Shown here in pieces: positions 19,608-27,288 of a stretch of 64,000 bases of DNA. This stretch comes from Verrucomicrobiaceae bacterium (GTDB lineage: Bacteria > Verrucomicrobiota > Verrucomicrobiia > Verrucomicrobiales > Verrucomicrobiaceae). The position numbers and the translations under genes were made by a program. Below the pieces are notes generated by a model. It saw only the letters and a program-made list of their open reading frames with translations. It was not told the origin of the DNA and made no database searches. Within the stretch, counting starts at the first letter, position 1; every line of letters starts with the position of its first letter. The DNA lies in contig JAIXOU010000097.1 of assembly GCA_027486585.1 (NCBI GenBank), positions 1 through 64,000 on the forward strand. Direction: 5' to 3'.

Positions 19608-20846
19608 ATGAAGCACGTTACTGCCTTTCTACTTTCAGTCCTCTACACGCAACTCTATGCCGAACAAGTTGGCCCATGGGATATCGATGCCCTAAAAAAC
19701 AAGGTACCGACAGTGAACTGGATCGACCAAACAAAGCCCATCCATTCGCTCACCTATGGAGGAGAAAAGTACAAGGATCAAGATACGGAGGTCTTTGCCT
19801 TTTACGCTTCACCGATCACACTCGGAGTCGCCAAGCCTGGCACCAAGTTTCCAGGCATCGTTTGTATCCATGGGGGCGGAGGGACAGCCTTTGCGGAATG
19901 GGTCCAACTTTGGGCGAAGCGTCGTTACGCCGCCATTGCGATGGACTTGAATGGATCGCGGCCACCCGAACCCGATTTTGACGCCAACGGAATAGCGAGA
20001 GGCAATGGGCACAGAGGTGTCCGCGTCCGTTTAACCAAGGGTGGCCCTGCTCATGGCCCTGTCGAAAAATTTGATAGCATCGGTGGCGATACCAGCGACG
20101 ACTGGCCTTTTCATGCCGCCGCCAGCGTGATGCGCGCCCACACTTTGCTACGCTCCTTCCCAGAAGTGGATGCAGAACATACAGCCGTCACAGGCATCAG
20201 CTGGGGCGGCTACACGTCTTGTTTGGTGGCATCCCTTGATGATCGTTTTAAGGCTGCTGTGCCCGTGTATGGTTGCGGCTTCCTGCATGAAGGCGAGTCC
20301 GTGCAAAAACCCAGCATCGACAAGCTCCGCGACCGCAAAGCAGCCTGGGTTAAAGAGTACGATCCAGGCAGTCTGCTGCCGCGCTGCCATGTACCGATCT
20401 TTTTTGTGAACGGAACCAATGACATTCATTACGTTCTCGACAGCTACATGAAAAGCTATGCCGTGGTTCCCGGCGAGAAGCAGATGCGTATCCAGGTGAA
20501 CATGCCACACGGTCATCAACCAGGCTGGGCACCGAACGAGATCGGTCTTTTCATCGACTCCAAATGCCGAGGAGGAAAAGCGCTGCCAGTTCCTGGCGAG
20601 CCCGTGATTAAAGGTGATCAAGTCGAAGTCATCTGTAAAACCGTCACTGCACTCAAATCAGCCGCCATGAACTACACGACCGACTCGGGGCCGCGCTCCA
20701 AACGCAAATGGAACACTGTCGCAGCGACCGTTAGCGGAGATGTCGTAACAGCCTCAAAACCACCCGTAGAAGCTAACACATGGTTTATCAGCATCACCGA
20801 TGAGCGCGGTGCAATGGTGACAACACCTGTAAAAATTCTTCCCTGA
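19608..20846 (+). CDS. Exported alpha/beta hydrolase, acetyl-xylan-esterase/dienelactone-hydrolase-like
   Basis: A 412-residue protein with a signal peptide (MKHVTAFLLSVLYTQLYA). The alpha/beta-hydrolase core has the oxyanion strand FPGIVCIHGGGGTAFAEWV and the nucleophile elbow GISWGGY with Ser198. The IFFVNGTNDIHYVLDS block supplies the late acid and NMPHGHQPGW the catalytic His. This matches the AXE1/DLH-type esterases of PVC genomes that deacetylate plant or algal polysaccharides. A beta-sandwich-like tail (about 320-412) follows. It is convergent with the DUF1080 gene with a single intervening base. Esterase activity is likely; the substrate is not known. Confidence 0.82.
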   Translation: MKHVTAFLLSVLYTQLYAEQVGPWDIDALKNKVPTVNWIDQTKPIHSLTYGGEKYKDQDTEVFAFYASPITLGVAKPGTKFPGIVCIHGGGGTAFAEWVQLWAKRRYAAIAMDLNGSRPPEPDFDANGIARGNGHRGVRVRLTKGGPAHGPVEKFDSIGGDTSDDWPFHAAASVMRAHTLLRSFPEVDAEHTAVTGISWGGYTSCLVASLDDRFKAAVPVYGCGFLHEGESVQKPSIDKLRDRKAAWVKEYDPGSLLPRCHVPIFFVNGTNDIHYVLDSYMKSYAVVPGEKQMRIQVNMPHGHQPGWAPNEIGLFIDSKCRGGKALPVPGEPVIKGDQVEVICKTVTALKSAAMNYTTDSGPRSKRKWNTVAATVSGDVVTASKPPVEANTWFISITDERGAMVTTPVKILP

Positions 20847-20847
20847 T

Positions 20848-21636
20848 TCATCTCTTCTCCAGGGACATCAGCTCGATCTTTCTGAACCACACCGGTTGTC
20901 CTTCTGCCTGTAAGGCAATGTGGCCGTAGCTGAGCATGAGATTGCCACCTGCTTCGATTTGATCGGTTGCAGGGGCATTGTTGTTCGTTGGGTCAAGTTG
21001 TGGGCGTTGGTAGCGCAGCACCTCGATGCCATTGATGCGGTGGATGATCTCCTCATTTCCTCTGACTTCGACTTCTGCTCGCACCCATTCATCGGCTGGA
21101 ATGGTAGGCGCACTGGATTTGACGATGTGCTTCGTCACCAGCAAGCCACCCATTTCCACATGCGTGCCTGGCGTGCAGAGATTCCCCGTAGAACGCGCGC
21201 CCTTACCTTCATCGGCCAAAAATTGCATCTCCAAGCTTGCGGGAAATCCCTGATCAAATCGCATGCTCTGTGGCGGCTGTGCATGCAGCATGACACCGCT
21301 GTTTAAATTCACATAATTTGGTGCATCAGCCATCATCGTGCCTGTGAGACGATACTCCATACGCAGGATGTAGTGTGAGTAAGCTAGGTTAGTGAACAGA
21401 TGACCATACTGCTGGTCAAACTTGTCGTAACCCGCATAACTCACTTTTAAGATGCCGTCCTCGACACGGAATGTATCCGCAAAGTTCTCTCCCAGTGGAC
21501 GCTTGGCGATCTTGATCGTCCATCCACTTAAATCTTTACCATTGAACAAGGACACCCATTTGGATTCCTCTGCCTGCACCAAAGTGGCTAGGCTGCAAAT
21601 AAAACCAACGGTGATGAGGCGAATGTAATAGAACAT
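20848..21636 (-). CDS. DUF1080 (3-keto-disaccharide hydrolase-like) exported protein
   Basis: A 262-residue protein when started at the ATG at 21636, which gives a clean signal peptide (MFYYIRLITVGFICSLATLVQA); the track's start 31 codons upstream has none. The mature part is a single DUF1080 concanavalin-like jelly roll: WVSLFNGKDLSGWTIK at its start, YSHYILRMEYRLTG and NSGVMLHA in the middle, and a final strand HIALQAEGQPVWFRKIEL. Some DUF1080 members are 3-keto-glucoside hydrolases and many are of unknown substrate. It is divergent from the GntR-type gene and shares its upstream region. Confidence 0.88.
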   Translation of the reverse strand: MFYYIRLITVGFICSLATLVQAEESKWVSLFNGKDLSGWTIKIAKRPLGENFADTFRVEDGILKVSYAGYDKFDQQYGHLFTNLAYSHYILRMEYRLTGTMMADAPNYVNLNSGVMLHAQPPQSMRFDQGFPASLEMQFLADEGKGARSTGNLCTPGTHVEMGGLLVTKHIVKSSAPTIPADEWVRAEVEVRGNEEIIHRINGIEVLRYQRPQLDPTNNNAPATDQIEAGGNLMLSYGHIALQAEGQPVWFRKIELMSLEKR

Positions 21637-21743
21637 AAAATGAGTCTTATGTAGATCATGACTGATTCCAAGATCGAAACGCATCTGGACGACAACAAAA
21701 CGAACTTTCCTGTTCTGCACCAAATTCATTTAGCACAATCTTC

Positions 21744-22841
21744 ATGAAAATAACCACCAACCCTCTCCCAAAGCGCACCTCTTTAGCAGTAGATGCAGCG
21801 ATATGCCTGCGAGAACGTATACACCGTGGAGATTGGGCACAGTATTTGCCAGGGGAGATGAGCCTTGCGCGGGATCTTCAAGTCGGACGGAATACGATTC
21901 GTGCAGCGTTAGCAATTTTAGAGAAGGAGGGCTTAATTCATACAGTCATGGGTCGGAGGCGGGAGCTGATTGGACCAGTGAAGATGGCGGAAGACCCCTT
22001 GAAAAAGGTTGCGGTGATACTGATGCCAGCGCCATGGCACACTCTGACTCCCTCCACCTTGCTTTGGATGGATGCGTTGCGGTCTAGATTAACCAGTGCT
22101 GGATGGCATTTGCAGATGCTGGTAGATCCATCTGCATTTCGTCGAACTCCCACTGGCGCGCTAGATTCATTATTAGCTCAGCATCCAGCTACGGTGTGGA
22201 TCCTTTTTAGGTCCACCAAGGCCATGCAAAGTTGGTTTGAGAAGCAGGACGTTTCCACTGTGGTAGCAGGCTCCTGCCATGCTGGTGTTAGACTTCCGCA
22301 GATCGATACTGACTTCCGAGCGACTTCGCGTCATGCAGCAGCGAGGTTCTTGGGTTTGGGGCATCGGCATTTGGCGGTCTTAGCTCCTGCGGTGTCCTTT
22401 GCCGGCGATAACGAAAGTCTCGCGGGGTTTCGGGAAGGTGCGGGTGATGCAAACTTTAGGGTACATCTTTGCCATGATTCGAAGATCAGCGTGATCAAGA
22501 CCATGCGAACCCTCCTGTCCGCCACACAACGTCCCACGGCACTCTTTGTGCTCCAAGCCGGTCATGCTGCGACAGCGCTGACGTATCTGTCTCAGCAGGG
22601 CGTGCATGTGCCTGCGCAGATGTCGCTCCTATCGCGTGATCATGAGCCTTTCCTCACGCACCTCGTGCCTGAACTTGCCCGATACGAGCGCCAGCCGGAG
22701 TTTTTCGCCAAGAAGCTTGCCCATCTCGTCACTGCGCTTGGAGATAATGCGCCACCCAAGAAAGCACAGCAACTACTCATGCCTACTTTTGTGCGCGGCG
22801 AGACATTGGGAACTGCACCTGTTCTCAAAAAGAACAGGTAG
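21744..22841 (+). CDS. GntR-type wHTH / LacI-type sensor transcriptional regulator
   Basis: A 365-residue regulator combining an N-terminal GntR winged helix (PGEMSLARDLQVGRNTIRAALAILEKEGLI, about residues 35-75) with a periplasmic-binding-protein-like sensor of the LacI type (from KVAVILMP to QQLLMPTFVRGET). This AraR-like arrangement is typical of sugar-responsive repressors. It immediately precedes nanA-like, rraA-like and BNR genes on the same strand and is divergent from DUF1080, so it likely controls them and itself. An inverted repeat with ACCTGTTCT arms lies over its last codons. The effector is probably a sugar or sialic-acid-like compound; this is inference. Confidence 0.88.
   Translation: MKITTNPLPKRTSLAVDAAICLRERIHRGDWAQYLPGEMSLARDLQVGRNTIRAALAILEKEGLIHTVMGRRRELIGPVKMAEDPLKKVAVILMPAPWHTLTPSTLLWMDALRSRLTSAGWHLQMLVDPSAFRRTPTGALDSLLAQHPATVWILFRSTKAMQSWFEKQDVSTVVAGSCHAGVRLPQIDTDFRATSRHAAARFLGLGHRHLAVLAPAVSFAGDNESLAGFREGAGDANFRVHLCHDSKISVIKTMRTLLSATQRPTALFVLQAGHAATALTYLSQQGVHVPAQMSLLSRDHEPFLTHLVPELARYERQPEFFAKKLAHLVTALGDNAPPKKAQQLLMPTFVRGETLGTAPVLKKNR
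22817..22839. promoter_or_regulatory. Perfect inverted repeat upstream of the nanA-like gene
   Basis: Nine-base arms ACCTGTTCT and AGAACAGGT around CAAAA, overlapping the last codons of the GntR-type gene and ending 47 bases before the nanA-like ATG. Another CCTGTTCT occurs at 21709-21716, upstream of the regulator's own ATG. This pattern fits an operator for autoregulation and control of the following genes. As RNA it could also be a hairpin, but no U-tract follows. Confidence 0.45.
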
Positions 22842-22886
22842 ATCGTTGGCATGGTTTCATCAGGTTCGGCGTTAATGTCATGAAGC

Positions 22887-23804
22887 ATGACTACAAAACG
22901 CATCCAAGGCCTCGTCGCCGCCACTCATACACCGTTTCACGCAGACGGATCACTCAATCTCGCCATCGTCGAAAAACAGGCGGAGCATCTGCAGGCAACT
23001 GGCGTTAGCCACGCTTTCATCGGAGGCACGACAGGTGAGTGCAGTTCGCTCACGCTTGAAGAGCGGCGGGCGCTCTCAGTGCGGTGGTTTGAAGTCACAC
23101 GCGGAGCCGCGCTCAAGGTCATCGTGCATGTCGGCTCTAACTGCCTCGCTGACTCGCGCAACCTCGCCGCACAGGCACAGGAACTCAGCGCGGTGGCAGT
23201 CAGTGCGCTGGCACCTTCGTATTTCAAACCCGGCAATACCGCCACTCTGGTCGAGAGCATGGCACAGATCGCCAACGCTTCGCCGGAACTGCCGTTCTAC
23301 TATTACGAGATCCCGACGATGACGGGCATCTCCCTATCTCCGTCTGAGTTCTTGGCTCAAGCAGCGGATCGGATCCCGAACCTCGCAGGCATCAAGTTCA
23401 CTAGCAGCAATCTGATGGAGTATCAGCTCTGCCGTGCCTCGCATGATGGACGGTTCGACATCCCATTCGGCTTTGATGAGATGATGCTCGGGGCTCTAGC
23501 TCTCGGAGCCACCGGGGCAGTCGGCAGCTCGTTCAACTTCGCCGCTCCGATCTATAATCGCCTCATCGCCGCCTTCCAACGTGGCGATCTCATCGCGGCA
23601 CGCGAACAGCAAATGCGATCGGTCCGCACGATTCAAAAGCTAGCGGCACGCGGCTACATGGGCGCGGCAAAGGCGACCATGGCGATGCTCGGTGTCGATG
23701 TTGGTCCGCCGCGATTGCCTTGTGCGGCCCTAGATTCGAATCAAACCAAGGCTCTGCGTTCAGAGTTGGAGCAAATCGGTTTCTTTGAATGGGTAAAACC
23801 TTAA
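22887..23804 (+). CDS. nanA: Dihydrodipicolinate synthase / N-acetylneuraminate lyase family protein
   Basis: A 305-residue class I aldolase of the DapA/NanA family. The pyruvate-binding GTTGE motif is at 47-51, the YYYEIP segment carries the catalytic Tyr near 140, and the Schiff-base Lys170 is in GIKFTSSN. The YYYEIP wording and the next gene set (RraA-like, BNR-sialidase-like) favour N-acetylneuraminate lyase, which splits sialic acid to pyruvate and N-acetylmannosamine, over DapA of lysine synthesis. Other 2-keto-acid-sugar aldolases remain possible, and no nanE or nanK is in the window. Gap to the RraA-like gene is 12 bases. Confidence 0.82.
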   Translation: MTTKRIQGLVAATHTPFHADGSLNLAIVEKQAEHLQATGVSHAFIGGTTGECSSLTLEERRALSVRWFEVTRGAALKVIVHVGSNCLADSRNLAAQAQELSAVAVSALAPSYFKPGNTATLVESMAQIANASPELPFYYYEIPTMTGISLSPSEFLAQAADRIPNLAGIKFTSSNLMEYQLCRASHDGRFDIPFGFDEMMLGALALGATGAVGSSFNFAAPIYNRLIAAFQRGDLIAAREQQMRSVRTIQKLAARGYMGAAKATMAMLGVDVGPPRLPCAALDSNQTKALRSELEQIGFFEWVKP

Positions 23805-23816
23805 CCATTACAGACC

Positions 23817-24560
23817 ATGCTACCCCACTCCGACCTCCTTCAGCTCAAACGCTGGAATACGCCCACCATCTACAATGGCTGGGAACAGATCACCAAGCTT
23901 GATCCCGCTGCTGATGCCTTCAATCTCGAAGAAACTCGCGATTTCATGCCGCAGATAGGACCAATGGTGGGTTATGCAGTCACCGTCGTCATCGAGCCAA
24001 GCAACAAGGCGCATCGAGAGTCCAATGCGAATGCCTGGAATGAGTACCGCCACTACGTGGCCAGTATACCAGGGCCGAAGATCGTGTGTGTTCAGGATCT
24101 TGATAAGCCGCGCACGATTGGTTCCTTTTGGGGTGAGGTGAACAGCAACATGCATCGTGCTCTTGGCTGCGTCGGCACCATCGTTGATGGCGCGATTCGC
24201 GATGTCGATGAAATGACCAATGCTGGGTTTAAGGCCCTAGCTCGTCGTTTCTGCGTCGGTCATGCGCATGTGCATCCGGTGCGTTGGAATTGCGAAATAG
24301 AGGTCTTTGGGCGCAAGGTAAACCCAGGTGATCTCATTCATGCAGACAAGCATGGATTCATCGTGATCGAACCGAAAGCGCAGCCGCATATCCTAGAAGC
24401 CGCACGCTTTATGGATGCCAATGAATGCCAAACGGTCATCCCTGCCGCGCGAGGCAGTGCTGGTCTCAGCGCGGATCAAATCCTCGCCAATCTCGCCGAA
24501 GCTGGCGCTCAGTTCGGCAAAAATGCTAAAGCCAAATTTCAGCGCCAAGGAGAATGGTAA
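23817..24560 (+). CDS. RraA-like aldolase/decarboxylase family protein
   Basis: A 247-residue RraA-like protein (the family includes 4-hydroxy-4-methyl-2-oxoglutarate aldolases and the RNase E inhibitor RraA). The core GCVGTIVDGAIRDVDEM with its Arg and Asp metal/substrate ligands is intact. It is longer than classic RraA (about 160) because of an extended N-terminus (NTPTIYNGWEQIT). In PVC genomes such genes often accompany sugar-acid catabolism. Placement between a NanA-like lyase and a BNR protein suggests a role in keto-acid sugar breakdown rather than RNA decay. The BNR gene starts 3 bases after the stop. Confidence 0.85.
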   Translation: MLPHSDLLQLKRWNTPTIYNGWEQITKLDPAADAFNLEETRDFMPQIGPMVGYAVTVVIEPSNKAHRESNANAWNEYRHYVASIPGPKIVCVQDLDKPRTIGSFWGEVNSNMHRALGCVGTIVDGAIRDVDEMTNAGFKALARRFCVGHAHVHPVRWNCEIEVFGRKVNPGDLIHADKHGFIVIEPKAQPHILEAARFMDANECQTVIPAARGSAGLSADQILANLAEAGAQFGKNAKAKFQRQGEW

Positions 24561-24562
24561 TC

Positions 24563-25765
24563 ATGAAACACATCCCCATTCTCATTTTAGCCCTCTGCGG
24601 TTTCATTCAAGCTGCTGAGCCTTTCATGGAGAAACAAGACCTCTTCATCGTCGGGGAAGATCCCGCCTATGCGCTCTACCACATCCCCGGCGTCGTCGTG
24701 ACGGCCAAGGGCACCGTACTCGCGTGGTGCGAGGCGAGAAAGCGTGCAGCAGGCGTCAGCGACTGGGACGACATCCGTATTTTACTCCGCCGCAGCACTG
24801 ACGAGGGCAAAACGTGGAGCACTCCAAAAAGCATTGCAAACGTGGAAGGACCGAAGGTAAAGAACCCCTTCGCCCTCAAGATGAAGAACGTCGATCCCAA
24901 TGACGTGACCTATAACAACCCCGTGCTCATCGCTGACAAAGACGGCACCGTCCACATGCTCTTCTGCCTGGAATACGAACGCGTTTTTTATCAGCGCAGC
25001 GATGATGATGGACTCACTTTCAGCCAGCCCACCGAGATCACCATCGCGTTTAAAGACTTCAAAAAAGACTACGACTGGAAGGTGCTAGCAACAGGCCCGA
25101 ACCACAGCATCCAGCTCAAAACGGGCCGCCTCGTCGTGCCCGTCTGGCTTTCCACTGGTGAAGGCGGTAATGCACATCGGCCCAGTGTCACCGCCACTAT
25201 CTATAGCGATGACCAAGGCAAGACCTGGAAGGCTGGAGACATCGCCGTGCCCTGCACCGACGATTGGATCAATCCCAATGAAACCGTGGCCATAGAGCTC
25301 AATGATGGACGCGTCATGCTAAACGTCCGCAGCGAATCCAAAGCCCACCGTCGGCTCATCGTCACCAGTCCAAATGGGGCCACAGGCTGGAGCACTCCTC
25401 GGTTTGATGAAGCCCTGCTCGAACCCATCTGCATGGGCGGCATCGTCCGCTACAACCACGAAGGGAAAAGCCTCATTCTCTTTTCCAATCCGCACAATCT
25501 GGATAAGGCCAAAGGCAAGGCAGAACCTGGTAAAAATCGAGATCGCAAGAACGTCAGCGTGAAGATCAGCCGTGATGAAGCTAAAACCTGGCCGGTCAAC
25601 AAACTCATCGAAGACGGCCCCAGCATGTACTCCGACATTGCCGTGACACCCAAAGGCACCATCCTTTGCTTCTACGGTCGCAGTGGCGACAGCCAAGGCG
25701 TCGCCGCCTTTGCCGGAGGACGGCTCACGGTAGCACGGTTTAACCTGGAGTGGTTGGAGCAGTAG
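24563..25765 (+). CDS. BNR/sialidase-like exported protein with altered arginine motif
   Basis: A 400-residue six-bladed sialidase-fold protein. The ATG at 24563 gives the signal peptide MKHIPILILALCGFIQA; the track's start includes part of the RraA stop region. Asp-box motifs are clear (STDEGKTW, SDDDGLTF, SDDQGKTW), and the late GPSMYSDIAV supplies the expected Tyr nucleophile region. At the position of the canonical Y/F-R-I-P motif the sequence reads YHIP (His40), so one arginine of the triad that binds sialic acid carboxylate appears replaced. It is a close paralog of the protein at 34689-35864, which keeps YRIP. The substrate may differ from sialic acid. Confidence 0.85.
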   Translation: MKHIPILILALCGFIQAAEPFMEKQDLFIVGEDPAYALYHIPGVVVTAKGTVLAWCEARKRAAGVSDWDDIRILLRRSTDEGKTWSTPKSIANVEGPKVKNPFALKMKNVDPNDVTYNNPVLIADKDGTVHMLFCLEYERVFYQRSDDDGLTFSQPTEITIAFKDFKKDYDWKVLATGPNHSIQLKTGRLVVPVWLSTGEGGNAHRPSVTATIYSDDQGKTWKAGDIAVPCTDDWINPNETVAIELNDGRVMLNVRSESKAHRRLIVTSPNGATGWSTPRFDEALLEPICMGGIVRYNHEGKSLILFSNPHNLDKAKGKAEPGKNRDRKNVSVKISRDEAKTWPVNKLIEDGPSMYSDIAVTPKGTILCFYGRSGDSQGVAAFAGGRLTVARFNLEWLEQ

Positions 25766-25792
25766 CTGATGAGGCTTTGCCGGATTCGGTGC

Positions 25793-25824
25793 ATTCCTGC
25801 CCCATCAAGAGAGGGGCCAGGAAT
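25793..25824. terminator. Hairpin between convergent BNR and RND genes
   Basis: An 11-base-pair stem with one bulged G (ATTCCTGCCCC against GGGGCCAGGAAT) and a 9-base loop in the 70-base gap between converging genes. No U-tract follows on either strand, so a bidirectional terminator is plausible but not certain. Confidence 0.45.
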
Positions 25825-25836
25825 GACCCTGATAAT

Positions 25837-27288
25837 TCAATTCCCGCCGCCCATCGCTTTGTGGATGCGGACCCAAGCGGCGGTGGCGCGGGTGCGGCTG
25901 AGGACGATGTCGTTTTGGGCGTTGAGAGCGACCCGTTCGGAGTCAAGAACAGTGAGGAAGTCAGCAGCACCGTCTTGATAGCCTTGGCGTGCCAGCGTTG
26001 CAGCTTCTCGGGCACTGGCGGCGCTGGCTTCAAGGTGGCGGAGGCGTTGGCGCTCGCGGTCGTAGCTGGTGAGTGCGTTTTCAACTTCTTCGAGGGCAAG
26101 GAGCACCGTTTGCTCATAGGTCGAGAGCGCGGCATCGGCGCGATGTCCGGCGGCTTTGATCTGCTGCCGCACACGACCAAGGCTCAGAAAAGCCCAACTG
26201 ATACGCGGACCAAAGTTATAAGCATTCGAGCCGTATTGGCTGAGGCTTGCAAGGCTTTGGCCTTCGAGGTTGAGACGCCCGCCGAAGGTAACACGTGGGA
26301 AGAGATCGGCGGTGGCGATGCCAATTCGCGCAGTGGCGGCAGCGAGGGCGTTTTCGGCGATGCGGATGTCGGGGCGGAGACGGAGCAACTCAGCGGGTTT
26401 GGCAATGGCGATGCTGGCGGGCACCGCTGGCTGTTTGAGAGCCTTTTGGAGCTGTGCGCGTAGTTCAGAGGGATTGCGACCGCAAAGCACGGCGATGCGA
26501 TGAATGGCTTTGACGACGCTTTCCTCGTAAGTGGGGATTTGGGCCTGCGTGGCATTCAAGAGAGCGTTGGCACGGGCAACGTCGAGCTGCGTGCCTCGTC
26601 CGCCCTTCAGCGAGGCTTCGGCGATACGTAGGGCTTCGGATTGATTACCGGCGTTTTCATGCGCGACATTGAGTTGAGCCTGGGCACCGCGAAGTTCGAG
26701 GTAGTTGATGGTGACCTCGGCCTGGAGCGTGATGAGTATATCCTGCACGTTGGCCTCAGCGGCGGCGCTGGTGGCTTTGGCAGCCTTCACGGAACTCCGC
26801 ACGCGTCCAAAAAGGTCGAGTTCGTAATCAGCATCAAAGCCAGTGCGCCAGGTTTCGACGGTGCGGCCGCGGAAGGCCGCATTCATGGAGCTACCCAGTA
26901 AGGCCGTGTCATAAGTGCCACTGGCGGTGACGGTCGGCGCGAAGTCGAACTGCGCCTCGCGCCACAGCGCTCGGGCTTCAAGCAGTCGCGATTTGGCGAC
27001 GGCGAGGTCTTTATTTTGCTCGGTGGATTGAGCAATGAGGTTGTTCAGCGTGTTATCGTTGAGCCTGCGCCACCAGGTGGGTGAGGCAGCGGTGGCGGTG
27101 GAAGATTTGGAAGCGTAGTCCGCAGGCATCTTCGGCTGTGGCTTGAGGAATTTTGGGCCGACGGTGCAACTGGACACGGCGCACACGAGAAGCGCGAGTA
27201 GCATAGGCTTTCTAGCCTGTGCGGAATGGCGAAGAGCACAGCCTAGAAAGGCTATGCTACTCGGCGTCGTTGAACTATTGAGCTGCAT
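25837..27288 (-). CDS. RND efflux outer-membrane lipoprotein (NodT/OprM family)
   Basis: The outer-membrane channel of a tripartite RND pump. The TolC-like trimeric fold is shown by two repeated helical halves (LNNLIAQSTEQNKDLAVAKS; LSTYEQTVLLALEEVENALT) and the GPKFLKPQPKMP start after the lipobox AVSSC. The start is uncertain. The ATG at 27204 lies inside a REP-like hairpin and leaves a 13-residue signal without positive charge. The ATG at 27288, used here, overlaps the permease stop by 14 bases and gives a basic n-region (RHSAQARKP) that is itself encoded by the repeat. Third gene of the operon adaptor, permease, channel. Confidence 0.9.
   Translation of the reverse strand: MQLNSSTTPSSIAFLGCALRHSAQARKPMLLALLVCAVSSCTVGPKFLKPQPKMPADYASKSSTATAASPTWWRRLNDNTLNNLIAQSTEQNKDLAVAKSRLLEARALWREAQFDFAPTVTASGTYDTALLGSSMNAAFRGRTVETWRTGFDADYELDLFGRVRSSVKAAKATSAAAEANVQDILITLQAEVTINYLELRGAQAQLNVAHENAGNQSEALRIAEASLKGGRGTQLDVARANALLNATQAQIPTYEESVVKAIHRIAVLCGRNPSELRAQLQKALKQPAVPASIAIAKPAELLRLRPDIRIAENALAAATARIGIATADLFPRVTFGGRLNLEGQSLASLSQYGSNAYNFGPRISWAFLSLGRVRQQIKAAGHRADAALSTYEQTVLLALEEVENALTSYDRERQRLRHLEASAASAREAATLARQGYQDGAADFLTVLDSERVALNAQNDIVLSRTRATAAWVRIHKAMGGGN
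27195..27263. repeat. REP-like pair of inverted hairpin units (BIME-like)
   Basis: Two 22-base hairpin units (27201-27222 and 27236-27257) in inverted orientation, separated by 13 bases. Each unit is a 9-base-pair stem with a four-base loop (core AGGCTTTCTAGCCT in one, AGCCTAGAAAGGCT in the other). The flanks also pair, so the 28-base arms at 27195-27222 and 27236-27263 form one long palindrome with two mismatches. Those two positions pair with each other inside each unit, so the changes are compensatory. The element lies between the RND permease stop and the lipoprotein signal of the outer-membrane gene. Confidence 0.75.

Noticed and set aside
25750-26463. Plus-strand ORF of 237 aa
   Set aside because: Antisense to the RND outer-membrane gene, which has clear NodT/OprM motifs.
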